The notes: generated from the sequence alone by a model not told the origin. A stretch of DNA of 64,000 bases from Streptomyces sp. NBC_00659 (GCF_036226925.1 NZ_CP109031.1:496001-560000), one strand, 5' to 3'; shown: positions 35,110-43,623, counted from the stretch's first letter. Numbers and translations: made by a program.

Positions 35110-36357
35110 TTGACAGACGCACCGACCGGAACGGCGACGGACGTGACGGTGTCCGCCGCGACCGTCCTCGCCCTCCTCGACGCGGGGCCCATGGCGTCGC
35201 GAGAGGCCGTGTTACGAACCGCACGCGACGGCCGCCACAAACTCGCCGCGACGCTCCTGAGCCTGTGGGCCGAGGACGGTCGGACGCTCACCGAGGCGGA
35301 GAGGGCCGAACTGCGCCTGCACCGGGAACGCGTCGACCACTACCGCCGGATCTGGTCACGGTTGCGGACGGCGGCGCCCGGCGCCTCCCTGCTCAAGGGA
35401 ATGACCATCGCCGGCCTCTACCCGCCCGGAGTGCTCCGCGCGGCCGGCGATCTCGACGTCGTCTGCCCCGGCCACGAGGATCTGTGGAACTGCGCCCGGC
35501 AGCTGACCGCGACGGGCTGGGACCTGGCCGCCTTCACCGTCAGCCCCGCGAGAACCGGCGACAGCGTGCCCCTGCATCTGGGAGCCGAGTTCCGCAGTCC
35601 GGCACCCGAACCGTCCCCCGACCCCTACGCCGTCGGCCTGTTCACCGCGGAGATCGTGACCGAGGTGCACGCCCCGGCCTGGCAGCTGACCCGCCCCTCC
35701 CGCTCCGCGCTGGCCGCCTGTGCTGTCGCGCTGGTGGCGGAACGCTGGGAGCGCCCCTTCCGCAGCCGTGACCTGCTCGACCTGGCGCTGCTGCTCCAGC
35801 ACCTCGACGACACGGGCGTACGGCAGTTGCGTACCGACCTCGCCAGGACCGGTCTGTGGCCGGAGTGGCGGGAAGCCCTGCGCGCCATGGCCCGGATGGG
35901 CTGGCGGCCCGCCGTGACGCTGCCGCACACCCGGAGCGCCGCGGTACGCGCCCGGCTGCTGCGGGCGGCCCGCGCGACGGCACGCTGGAGCAGCCCGGTC
36001 CGCGCGCCCGCGCTGGTCGCCCAGGCGGGCATCGAGGGCGAGGGCGGCCGTATCGCGGAACTCGCCTCCGACCTCGCCCACCGCGGCATCGGCGCCCGGC
36101 GGCTGCTCGGCGCGGGGCTGCCGCTGTTCGGCGTACCCGTGGACGACGAGCGGACCGACCGGCTGCTCCTGCACGACGTGGGGCGTCATCTCGTCGCACG
36201 GACCCCGCTGGGCTCGTTCCTGCTGGTGTCCGGCGCCGCCCGGCGGGAGTGGCTCGACGAGGCGGCGGGTGGTGGCCCGGCCGTCGAGGAGGCCGCCGGC
36301 GGCCTGGCCGCCGGGGGGCCCGGCGTCAGCAAGGCTGCCGAGGAGCCCGGCACGTGA
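35110..36357 (+). CDS. Nucleotidyltransferase-fold protein (NTP_transf_5-like)
   Basis: The 415-aa protein contains LLKGMTIAGLYPPGVLRAAGDLDVVCPG near residues 95-122. The LKG...R..GDLD arrangement is the signature of the nucleotidyltransferase_5 family found in several natural-product loci, including lasso and other RiPP clusters. The rest is helical, with an Ala/Gly-rich C-terminal tail. The start is TTG at 35110 with GGAG six bases upstream; no ATG fits in the gap after the 16-aa peptide gene. It should transfer a nucleotide or phosphate to a small acceptor, possibly the peptide. Confidence 0.75.
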   Translation: MTDAPTGTATDVTVSAATVLALLDAGPMASREAVLRTARDGRHKLAATLLSLWAEDGRTLTEAERAELRLHRERVDHYRRIWSRLRTAAPGASLLKGMTIAGLYPPGVLRAAGDLDVVCPGHEDLWNCARQLTATGWDLAAFTVSPARTGDSVPLHLGAEFRSPAPEPSPDPYAVGLFTAEIVTEVHAPAWQLTRPSRSALAACAVALVAERWERPFRSRDLLDLALLLQHLDDTGVRQLRTDLARTGLWPEWREALRAMARMGWRPAVTLPHTRSAAVRARLLRAARATARWSSPVRAPALVAQAGIEGEGGRIAELASDLAHRGIGARRLLGAGLPLFGVPVDDERTDRLLLHDVGRHLVARTPLGSFLLVSGAARREWLDEAAGGGPAVEEAAGGLAAGGPGVSKAAEEPGT

Positions 36358-36415
36358 TCCTTCCGCGCCGATCGGCAGACACCAGTCCGACGACCCTCAC
36401 GGGAACGGGAGCTTG

Positions 36416-37420
36416 ATGGCGGACAGCGGAAACGGCGGAGGTGGCGTCGCCCGTCCGGGCAACGGCGAACCGGCCGTCGAGACAAGCGGGTTGCGACGGG
36501 AGTACCGCACACGGCGCGGCCCGGCGGTCGTCGCGCTCGACGACGTGTCGGTCAGCGTGGAGCAGGGCGAGGTGCACGGGCTGCTCGGTCCGAACGGCGC
36601 GGGCAAGAGCACCCTGATGAAGATCCTGTCCACGGTACTGCTGCCGACCTCGGGAACCGGCCGGGTGCTCGGCCACGACCTGGCGACCGAACACCGTCGG
36701 ATCCGGCCCCTGCTCGGCATCGTCTTCGGCGGCGAACGCGGGCTCTACCCCCGCCTGACAGCACGTCAGAACCTGCGCTACTGGGCCGCCTTGTACGGTC
36801 TGACCAGCCGGGACGGCAGCGCCCGTACCGACGCGCTGCTCGACGAGCTAGGGCTCGCCGACCGCGCCGACGACCGGGTGGAGACCTACTCCGTCGGCAT
36901 GCGCCAACGTCTGCACCTCGCTCGCGGCATCATCGGCGACCCCCGCGTCCTGCTGCTCGACGAGCCGACCAACGGCCTGGACCCGCTGGCCGCACGGCAG
37001 TTGCGCGAACTGATCCGGCGGCTGGCCGGCGAGGGGCGCACCGTGCTGCTCGCCACGCACGACCTGGCCGAGGCCGAAGTGCTCTGCGACCGCGTCACCA
37101 TGATCAACCACGGGCGGGTGGTCGCCGCGGAGGCACCCAGGACCCTCGCCCGGCTCGTCTCACACCGGGAACGTGTCCGCGTCCGCGCCGAGGAACCCCT
37201 GCTGGACCTGGTGCGCGCACTCCCGGGAATCCTCGGCACGGAACCCGCCGACGACGGGACCACGCTCGTCACGGTGGAGGACAAGGAAGCCGTGGGCCGC
37301 GTGCTCGCCTTCGTCGTCGAGCGGGGTGTGACCGAGGTCCGCACCGAACTGCCCGGCCTCGAGGAGGTCTACCTGCAACTCGTACACCGTGGCGAGACGC
37401 GCAGCGTGGTGAACCGGTGA
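36416..37420 (+). CDS. ABC exporter ATP-binding protein, DrrA/ABC-2 type
   Basis: A 334-aa ATPase with Walker A LLGPNGAGKSTLMKIL (about residue 60), Q-loop region, signature VGMRQRLHLARGII, Walker B VLLLDEPTNGLD and H-loop LLATHDLAEAE. The C-terminal 80 residues are an accessory domain common in ABC-2 exporters. ATG at 36416 lies behind GGGAG. It overlaps the next gene (GTGA), and together with the two permeases forms the export complex, probably for the cluster product and for self-resistance. Confidence 0.92.
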   Translation: MADSGNGGGGVARPGNGEPAVETSGLRREYRTRRGPAVVALDDVSVSVEQGEVHGLLGPNGAGKSTLMKILSTVLLPTSGTGRVLGHDLATEHRRIRPLLGIVFGGERGLYPRLTARQNLRYWAALYGLTSRDGSARTDALLDELGLADRADDRVETYSVGMRQRLHLARGIIGDPRVLLLDEPTNGLDPLAARQLRELIRRLAGEGRTVLLATHDLAEAEVLCDRVTMINHGRVVAAEAPRTLARLVSHRERVRVRAEEPLLDLVRALPGILGTEPADDGTTLVTVEDKEAVGRVLAFVVERGVTEVRTELPGLEEVYLQLVHRGETRSVVNR

Positions 37421-38184
37421 GCCTGCTGGCGGCCGCCAGCCGGTTCCAGGGACGCCTGGTGCTCACCCACCGCGACTACCTCATCGACCTGGTGCGTACG
37501 CCGCTGCTCGCCGCGGTCTTCCTGCTCCTGATCCGGCACAACGAGCGCCCCGACCTCCTCGCCAACGGCCTCCTCGCCCCCGTACTGATGGGGGTGTGGA
37601 GCATGGCCATGCTGATCTCCGGGGAGGTCGTGGACAACGACCGCTGGCTCGGCACGCTGGAGCTCCAGATCGCCGCGCCGGCCGACTTCGCCCGGGTGGT
37701 GCTCAGCCGGGTCTGGGTGACCACCGCGATCAGCCTGCTGACGGTGGGGGAGGTCGCCGCCGTCGCGGTCCTCGGCTTCGGCACCGTTCCCCGCGTGCCG
37801 CATCCCGTTGTCTTCGCCGTGGGACTCCTGGCCACCGCCGTCGCCACCGCGGGCACCGCCACGCTGATGGCGGCCCTTTTCGTCGCGACACGGACGGCCC
37901 GCACCTTCCAGAACTCCCTGAGTTACCCCGTCCTGCTCCTCGGCGGGGTGTTCGCCCCCCTCGACCGGCTGCCGGAGTGGACTCACCCCATCGGCCGCCT
38001 CATCTATCTCTCCTGGAGCTCCGACCTGCTGCGCGACGCACTCGCCCCGGCCACGGTCACCTCCGTCCCGTGGCGCACCGGCGCCATCCTCGGTCTCGGC
38101 CTCCTGACCGGGGCCGGCGGACGGCTCCTGCTCGGCAGGGTCGTACGGCTCGTCCGCGAGAACGGGACGGTGGGACTGCGTTGA
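37417..38184 (+). CDS. ABC-2 type exporter permease (first)
   Basis: The 255-aa membrane protein has about six helices, starting with LIDLVRTPLLAAVFLLLI and including GVWSMAMLISGEVVDNDRWLGTLELQIAAP, the cytoplasmic ABC-2 coupling segment, and LLLGGVFAPLDRLPEWTHPIGRLIYLSWSSDLLRDAL near the end. It starts with GTG at 37417, four bases overlapping the ATPase stop. Confidence 0.88.
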   Translation: MSLLAAASRFQGRLVLTHRDYLIDLVRTPLLAAVFLLLIRHNERPDLLANGLLAPVLMGVWSMAMLISGEVVDNDRWLGTLELQIAAPADFARVVLSRVWVTTAISLLTVGEVAAVAVLGFGTVPRVPHPVVFAVGLLATAVATAGTATLMAALFVATRTARTFQNSLSYPVLLLGGVFAPLDRLPEWTHPIGRLIYLSWSSDLLRDALAPATVTSVPWRTGAILGLGLLTGAGGRLLLGRVVRLVRENGTVGLR

Positions 38185-38999
38185 GCCGCACCGCCGACGA
38201 CACCCGGACGGGCCGCCGCACGCGGGTCCTGGGCTGGGCGGCACGCGCCGGGGCCGCCGACTACGGCACCGTGTTCACCTGGAGGACCTGGCTGCTCGGC
38301 TGGTTCGTCCGCATGCTCGCCCAGGTCCTCTTCTTCGCCACCATCGGCAACCTGCTCGGGCCGGGGCAGGCCCGCTATCTCCTCATCGGCAACGCGGTGG
38401 CACTCGTCGCACTGCACGGCGTGTTCGCGACCGCCTCCACCACCTGGGAGCTCCAGAACGGCACCCTTCCCCTGCTGGTCGCCTCACCCAGCAGCCCCGC
38501 ACTGGTCCTGGTCGGGCGGAGCCTCTTCTGGCTGCCGGACGGGGTGGCCTGCGGGCTGGGCGCCGTTCTCATCCTCGGCCCGGTGGCCGGACTGCGTCTG
38601 AGCGTGGCATCGGTGGCCCTGCTCACGGTCCTTCTGGTCCTCGTCGCGGTGACGAGCTACTGCCTCGGCCTGTTCCTCGGATCCCTGGTGCTGACCGCCG
38701 TCGACCTGCGCAACGTCGTGTCCAACGCGGCGTTCACGGTGATGCTGATCGTCTGCGGGCCGGAGGTACCGGCGGACGCCGTCGGCCCCGTCCTCGCCGG
38801 GTTCGGCCACGTGCTGCCCCTCACCCACGGACTGCTGGCGGTCCGGGAGGTGCTGGCGGGCGAGGCGGGCGCGCACACCGCCGGGCTGGCCGGATGGGAA
38901 TCGCTGATCGGCGCGTGCTGGCTGGCCGCGGCGCTCGCCGTGCTCGCTCTGCGGGCCCGGAGAAGCAGGCGCGACGGGGCGGCCCTCTTCCTGACGTGA
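38181..38999 (+). CDS. ABC-2 type exporter permease (second)
   Basis: The 272-aa membrane protein also has about six helices. TWELQNGTLPLLVASPSSPALVLVGRSLFW is the counterpart of the first permease's coupling segment, and GFGHVLPLTHGLLAVREVLAGE sits near the last helix. The start is TTG at 38181, overlapping the upstream stop (TTGA). The two permeases should form a heterodimer. Confidence 0.87.
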   Translation: MSRTADDTRTGRRTRVLGWAARAGAADYGTVFTWRTWLLGWFVRMLAQVLFFATIGNLLGPGQARYLLIGNAVALVALHGVFATASTTWELQNGTLPLLVASPSSPALVLVGRSLFWLPDGVACGLGAVLILGPVAGLRLSVASVALLTVLLVLVAVTSYCLGLFLGSLVLTAVDLRNVVSNAAFTVMLIVCGPEVPADAVGPVLAGFGHVLPLTHGLLAVREVLAGEAGAHTAGLAGWESLIGACWLAAALAVLALRARRSRRDGAALFLT

Positions 39000-39088
39000 G
39001 AGGCGCCGGAAGTGCGTGGGCGCCGCGGCGCTCCCGGCGAGGACCGGGAGAGGTATCCGCTTCGGGGGCGGTACGGCGGCAGTACGGC

Positions 39089-39133
39089 GTGCAGGGCGTG
39101 CAGGGCGTGCAGGGCGTGCAGGGCGTGCAGGGC
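39089..39133. repeat. Five tandem copies of the 9-mer GTGCAGGGC
   Basis: Five perfect copies lie end to end in the gap between the ABC permease and MFS genes. They contain no gene. The 9-bp unit keeps any reading frame open, but no ribosome binding site supports translation. Confidence 0.9.
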
Positions 39134-39242
39134 GACGGTACGGGGTGCGGCGCGGAGTGTCTCGTACCGGCCCCGGCGGTCACGACGCGCGCGGAAGGGC
39201 TCCTTCCCTGCGTTGGGCGGGGCGGCTGCTTAGCGTGACCCC

Positions 39243-40742
39243 ATGACCACCCTCCAAACCCCGCCCACCCCCGACCACCGGCGGTGGAAGGCGCTCGCCG
39301 TCTGTCTGACGGCGGGCTTCATCTCGCTCCTCGACACCTCGATCGTGAACGTGGCACTGCCCTCGATGGAGCACGGGCTGGCCGCCTCGGAGGCCGCCCA
39401 GTCCTGGGTGGTCTCCGGGTACGCCCTGACCTTCGGCCTGGTGCTCGTCCCGGCAGGCCGGCTGGGCGACATGCGGGGGCGGCGCCAGTCCTTCCTGGTG
39501 GGGCTGGCGCTGTTCACACTCGCCTCGGGGGCGTGCGGCCTGGCTCCCAGCGCCTCCTGGCTCGTGGTGTTCCGGCTGATCCAGGGCGCGGCGGCGGGCA
39601 TGGTCGCCCCGCAGACCTCAGGCCTGATCCAGCAGATGTTCCAGGGCGCCGAGCGGGCCAAGGCGTTCGGGCTGCTGGGCAGTGTCATCGGGATCTCGAC
39701 GGCGGCCGGCCCACTGGTGGGCGGAGTGCTGATCGACGCCGTGGGCACCGACGACGGCTGGCGCTGGGTGTTCTTCGTCAACCTGCCCATCGGTGTGGCC
39801 GCGTTGGCCGCGGGACTGCGGCTGCTGCCGCGCTTCCCGGCGTCGACGGGCAAGCGGGAGGAGTTCGACCCGTTCGGCGTACTGCTCCTCGGCGCCGCCG
39901 TGCTCGCGCTCATGCTGCCGCTCGTTCAGGAACAGCAGTGGACCGGGCGGCTGAAGTGGGCCCTGCTGCCGGTGGCCGCGCTGCTGCTGATCGCGTTCTG
40001 GGAGTGGGAACGGCGCCAGAAGGACCGGGGGCGGGCTCCGCTGGTCGATCTGGACCTGTTCTCCTTGCGCTCCTTCACACTCGGCTCCCTGATCAGCCTG
40101 ACCTACTTCGCGGGTTTCACCACCGTCTTCTTCGTCTACTCCCTGTTCCTGCAGAACACGGCCGGATACAGCGCGCTGGCGGCGGGTGTATCGGTGCTGC
40201 CCTTCGCGGCCGCGTCCGCGGTCGGCGCGGCCATCGGGGGCCGGCTGGTGATGCGGCACGGGCGCAAGCTGGTCGTCTTCGGCCTTCTCGCCGTGGTGGT
40301 GGGGCTGCTCGGAGTGGTCGTGGCGGTGCAGTTGGTGCCGTTGCAGAGTGTCGGATGGGCCACGGCCCTGCCCATGGTCGTCGGCGGGATCGGTTCGGGC
40401 CTCACGGTCTCCCCCAACACGACGCTCACCCTCACCCGCGTCCCCGTGCAGCGTGCCGGCGCGGCCGGCGGGGTGCTCCAGACGGGGCAGCGCATCGGCT
40501 CGGCGGCCGGGATCGCCGTGGTGGGGGCGGTGTACTTCGCGCATCAGGTCGACCACGGCCGCTCCGTGACGGCCATCCAGCTCGGGCTGCTCACCGCCGT
40601 CGGGATGAGCGTGATCGCCCTGCTGCTGGCCGTCGCCGACCTGCGTGTGCGCAAGGCGCACCCCGAGCCGGAACGGGCCGCGGCGGCCGTGCCGCGGGGA
40701 TTCGAGGAGGGCGACGCGGAGGAAGTGGTCCGGCGCGGCTGA
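39243..40742 (+). CDS. MFS multidrug exporter, DHA2 (EmrB/QacA) type
   Basis: The 499-aa protein has 14 predicted membrane segments, as in the DHA2 family. Characteristic pieces are ISLLDTSIVNVALPSMEHGLAAS, YALTFGLVLVPAGRLGDMRGRRQSFLVGL (motif A) and FRLIQGAAAGMVAPQTSGLIQQMF with VIGISTAAGPLVGGVLID (motif C). The ATG at 39243 lies four bases after the preceding coding-free stretch ends in TGACCCC. It probably exports a drug or metabolite; no regulator is next to it. Confidence 0.92.
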   Translation: MTTLQTPPTPDHRRWKALAVCLTAGFISLLDTSIVNVALPSMEHGLAASEAAQSWVVSGYALTFGLVLVPAGRLGDMRGRRQSFLVGLALFTLASGACGLAPSASWLVVFRLIQGAAAGMVAPQTSGLIQQMFQGAERAKAFGLLGSVIGISTAAGPLVGGVLIDAVGTDDGWRWVFFVNLPIGVAALAAGLRLLPRFPASTGKREEFDPFGVLLLGAAVLALMLPLVQEQQWTGRLKWALLPVAALLLIAFWEWERRQKDRGRAPLVDLDLFSLRSFTLGSLISLTYFAGFTTVFFVYSLFLQNTAGYSALAAGVSVLPFAAASAVGAAIGGRLVMRHGRKLVVFGLLAVVVGLLGVVVAVQLVPLQSVGWATALPMVVGGIGSGLTVSPNTTLTLTRVPVQRAGAAGGVLQTGQRIGSAAGIAVVGAVYFAHQVDHGRSVTAIQLGLLTAVGMSVIALLLAVADLRVRKAHPEPERAAAAVPRGFEEGDAEEVVRRG

Positions 40743-41136
40743 ACGGTCTTCCCGGGCTTCTCAGGTGTGCCGTCGGCGTGGGTGCGATGCGGGGCGGATG
40801 TCCGAGACAGCCGCCGCACGGGCGTCCACGCGGTGGCCCTTCGCCGAGTCCCGGGAAGCCGACTGGCTGCGGGATCCGACCCGGCATCGGGGAACATCGG
40901 TACAGCGGTTGCCCCTGAGAACGATCATGGTCGGCGAGCACACCGGCTGGAGGCTCCGCTGGGGTTCGCTGAAAGATCGCCGGGCGGGCACCGGCGCCGG
41001 CTACGGTCCGGTCGTGCCGTTCAAGCACCCGCGCGAGCGCCAGCCGGCCCCTGGGGCCGCAGCAAGCAACGGCTCTGAGCAGAGACCTGGATACGGAGTC
41101 CAGCAGCGGATCAGAGGGTTTCGGCACCGCCCACCG
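40743..41136. other. Intergenic region, no supported gene
   Basis: About 390 bp between convergent MFS and esterase genes. A frame from 40798 to 41160 on the plus strand is open but has no ribosome binding site, resembles nothing I recognise and overlaps the esterase 3' end, so I do not call it. No clear terminator hairpin was found. Confidence 0.5.
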
Positions 41137-42090
41137 TCACCGGGTGAACACCGTCGCTAGCGCGAGGGCCGCCTCACGCCGGGCTTTTCCGCTGTCGTCG
41201 AACGGGTGGCGGACGAACTCGTGGATCATCCCCGGATACCGGGACACCGTCACCGGGACGCCCGCCTTCTCCAGACGCCGCCCGTACTCCTCACCCTCGT
41301 CGCGCAGCGCATCCAACTCGGCGGTGACGATCCTCGCCGGCGGTAGACCGGTCAGGTCGGACGCCAGCAGCGGGGAGACGCGGGGGTCCAGCTTGTCTTG
41401 TTTGTCGGTGAGGTAGTTGTCCATGAACCAGTGCTGGGCGGCGCGGCTGACGTTGCCGAATCTCCCTGCGAAGGCCTGAATGCTGTGGTTGGTCCTGCGG
41501 AAGTCGACGTCCGGATAGATCAGCAGTTGGAAGACCAGTGCCGGTCCGCCGAGGTCGCGTGCGAGCCGTGCGACGACAGCCGCCAGGTTCCCGCCCGCGC
41601 TGTCGCCGCCAACCGCGATCCGCGCAGGGTCTCCTCCGACGTCGCCCGCGTGCTCGGCGACCCAGACCGTGGCGGCGAGGCAGGCCTCGGGTGCGGCGGG
41701 GAACTTGTGCTCGGGAGCCAGCGGGTACTCCACCGAGACCACGACACAGGTCGCGCCGTTGGCCAGGCTGCGGCACAGGCCGTCATGGGTGTCCAGGTCG
41801 CCCATGACGAAACCGCCGCCGTGGAAGTACACCAGCACAGGGAAGGGGCCGGTGCCGCTGGGAGTGTAGATACGCACCGGGACCGGACCGGCCTTGGTGA
41901 CGATCCGTCGGTCCTCGACCGCCGCAATGGGTTCCGGCTCGCCCAGGAGGGCGATCTGCCGACGCCAGCCCTGTCGCGCCTGCTCAGGGGTGAAGGTGTG
42001 CAACTCGCCGACGTTCGCGGCGGCCAGGCGGTCCAGGTAGGCCTGGACCTGCGGGTGCGGGGAGCCGAGTGATGCTGTCGTGTCAGTCAT
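41137..42090 (-). CDS. Alpha/beta hydrolase, hormone-sensitive-lipase type esterase
   Basis: The 317-aa protein has the HSL-family oxyanion motif YFHGGGFVMGD, the nucleophile elbow GGDSAGGN, an acidic residue in VTAELDALRDEGEEY and the histidine in PGMIHEFVRHPF. It has no signal peptide and is likely a cytoplasmic carboxylesterase. It is transcribed divergently from a MerR-type regulator, with an operator palindrome between them. Confidence 0.92.
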   Translation of the reverse strand: MTDTTASLGSPHPQVQAYLDRLAAANVGELHTFTPEQARQGWRRQIALLGEPEPIAAVEDRRIVTKAGPVPVRIYTPSGTGPFPVLVYFHGGGFVMGDLDTHDGLCRSLANGATCVVVSVEYPLAPEHKFPAAPEACLAATVWVAEHAGDVGGDPARIAVGGDSAGGNLAAVVARLARDLGGPALVFQLLIYPDVDFRRTNHSIQAFAGRFGNVSRAAQHWFMDNYLTDKQDKLDPRVSPLLASDLTGLPPARIVTAELDALRDEGEEYGRRLEKAGVPVTVSRYPGMIHEFVRHPFDDSGKARREAALALATVFTR

Positions 42091-42104
42091 GGGTTTATGC
42101 TCCG

Positions 42105-42124
42105 ACTTGAAGCGAAGTTCAAGT
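42105..42124. promoter_or_regulatory. ACTTGAA-N6-TTCAAGT palindrome between esterase and MerR genes
   Basis: This perfect 7-bp inverted repeat sits 15 bp from each start codon in a 48-bp divergent spacer. It resembles the operator layout of MerR-family regulators, which bind between the promoter elements of their target. The MerR protein probably controls both genes here. Confidence 0.68.
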
Positions 42125-42138
42125 CAAGGAGGGGTTTC

Positions 42139-42579
42139 ATGACCCTGCTCGATATTGCCGAGGTGGCCGAACGGTCCGGACTGGCGCCGTCGGCGCTGCG
42201 TTACTACGAACGGCGGGGCCTCATCGCCTCCGAGGGCCGCAACGGACTGCGCCGCACCTTCCGCTCCGAGGTGCTGGCCCGCCTGTCCCTGGTCGCGTGT
42301 GCCCGTGCCTCGGGTTTCACCCTCGCCGAGATCGCCCGGTTCGTGACCGCAACCCCCGACGACACCGAACTGCGCGTCCACTTGGCGGCCAAGGCTGAGC
42401 AGTTGGACACTGAGATCGACCGGCTCACCCGTATGCGCGACAGTCTCCGCCACGCCGCCGTCTGCACCCGTTCCCCCCTGGTCGAATGCCCCGACTTCAA
42501 GCAGGCCATCTCCGACGACCCGGCCGGCCCCAAGTCGGCAGCCCGACCAGACAGAGATCACCTCAGCTTCCCAAGCTGA
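42139..42579 (+). CDS. MerR-family regulator (SoxR-like)
   Basis: The 146-aa protein has the MerR winged helix: LLDIAEVAERSGLAPSALRYYERRGLIAS, then GLRRTFRSEVLARLSLVACARASGFTLAEIARFV. A coiled coil follows (LRVHLAAKAEQLDTEIDRLTRMRDSLRHAAVC), with C-terminal cysteines (VCTRSPLVECPDF) as in the SoxR-like group. The spacing C-x7-C differs from the SoxR iron-sulfur loop, so a cluster is possible but not proven. The ATG at 42139 follows AAGGAGGGG. It likely regulates the divergent esterase. Confidence 0.88.
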   Translation: MTLLDIAEVAERSGLAPSALRYYERRGLIASEGRNGLRRTFRSEVLARLSLVACARASGFTLAEIARFVTATPDDTELRVHLAAKAEQLDTEIDRLTRMRDSLRHAAVCTRSPLVECPDFKQAISDDPAGPKSAARPDRDHLSFPS

Positions 42580-42787
42580 CGGCTTGGCGAGACTCGCTGT
42601 CCCCTGATGGGCCCCCTCGCCTTGATCGCTTGAGGGTGGGTACGGTCAAAGTCGTGTCTGGTGCGCGCGGGTTGGTCACCCGTAGGCGTGTGCCGGTCGA
42701 TCGCGCGCGACCAGGGCACGTATCGAGTCGTGATCAATCTGCGGGATTCGCCTCGCGGGAGGGTCTGGACCGGTAGACCTTCTTGTC

Positions 42788-43285
42788 GTGACGCGAGTGC
42801 AACTGGCTGACACGGAATGGGAATTCATTGAGCCGTACCTGCCGATCGGTGAGTACGGCCCGTATCCCGAGCGGCTGCGGAAGCAGTTCGAAGGCGTGAT
42901 CTGGCGGTTCAAGACCGGCGGGCAGTGGCGGGAGATGCCGAAGGAGTCTGGCGCCTGGTCGGCCGTCCACAACCGCTTCCGGCAGTGGCGGGACGCCGGC
43001 GTCTTCGAGGCCCTGCCGGAGGGCCTGATCGCGGAAGCCGCGAAGCAGGGTGAGGTGGATCTGTCCCTGGTCAGCATCGACTCCACTACCGCACGCGCTC
43101 ACCACGACGCTGCCGGGATGCACCTGGACCAGGACGTCCTGACCGCCCTGGAGAAGGCCGCTGCCGAGGCAGAGAAGGCCAGATCAAAAGGGGCAGCCTC
43201 GAAGGACAAGACGGACAGGACGCCGAGACCGATCCCGGGCGCGAGGAGCGACGGCACATCCGGCGTCGGCGAAAACTCCGGCTGA
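42788..43285 (+). pseudogene. IS5-family transposase, first frame
   Basis: The frame begins with GTG at 42788 and encodes the N-terminal part of an IS5-family transposase: LADTEWEFIEPYLPIGEYGPYPERLRKQF, then VIWRFKTGGQWREMPKESGAWSAVHNRFRQWRDAGVFE and the first catalytic aspartate region VDLSLVSIDSTTARAHHDAAG. It runs out at 43285. The tract AAAAGGGG at 43186-43193 lies in the overlap with the second frame and could be the slippage site. The element is broken by the deletion in the second half. Confidence 0.85.
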
Positions 43286-43623
43286 AGTCCGCACTCCTGG
43301 GACGCTCCAGAGGCGGGCAGGCCAGCAAGGTGCACCTGGCCTCCGACCGCAAGTGCCGCCCGCCGGCGTTCGTGCTGACCGCGGGCCAGGCCGCGGACAG
43401 TCCGCAGTTCATCCCCGTGCTGGGGAAGATACGGATCCGCGGCCCCGTCGGCCGCCCCCGCACCCGGCCGGACGCGGTCGCCGGGGACAAGACCTACTCC
43501 TCCCGCGGCAACCACGCCCACCTGCACAGACGCGGCATCAAGGCCCCGGACAGCTACCTCGCCGGCCTGCACCCGCGAGCCTCGATGATCTGGATCAAAG
43601 ACCTCACCCGGACCATCCATTGA
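43156..43623 (+). pseudogene. IS5-family transposase, second frame, internally deleted
   Basis: In the -1 frame the protein continues ETDPGREERRHIRRRRKLRLKSALLGRSRGGQASKVHLASD, followed by FVLTAGQAADSPQFIPVLGKI and RPDAVAGDKTYSSRGNHAHLHRRGIKA. It then jumps directly to PDSYLAGLHPRASMIWIKDL. In intact relatives about 60 residues carrying the last catalytic glutamate separate these segments. The copy is therefore defective. The open -1 frame extends at least back to 43141, so the given start is only the approximate overlap. Confidence 0.75.

Noticed and set aside
25353..38999. Lasso peptide, lanthipeptide or thiopeptide cluster
   Set aside because: None of the defining enzymes (asparagine-synthetase-like cyclase, B1/B2 proteins, LanB/LanM/LanC, YcaO, radical SAM) is present.
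39089..39133. Possible CRISPR array
   Set aside because: The units are 9 bp and contiguous, with no spacers and no cas gene nearby.
40798..41160. A plus-strand reading frame of about 120 codons
   Set aside because: It has no ribosome binding site, no recognisable pattern and overlaps the end of the esterase gene on the other strand.
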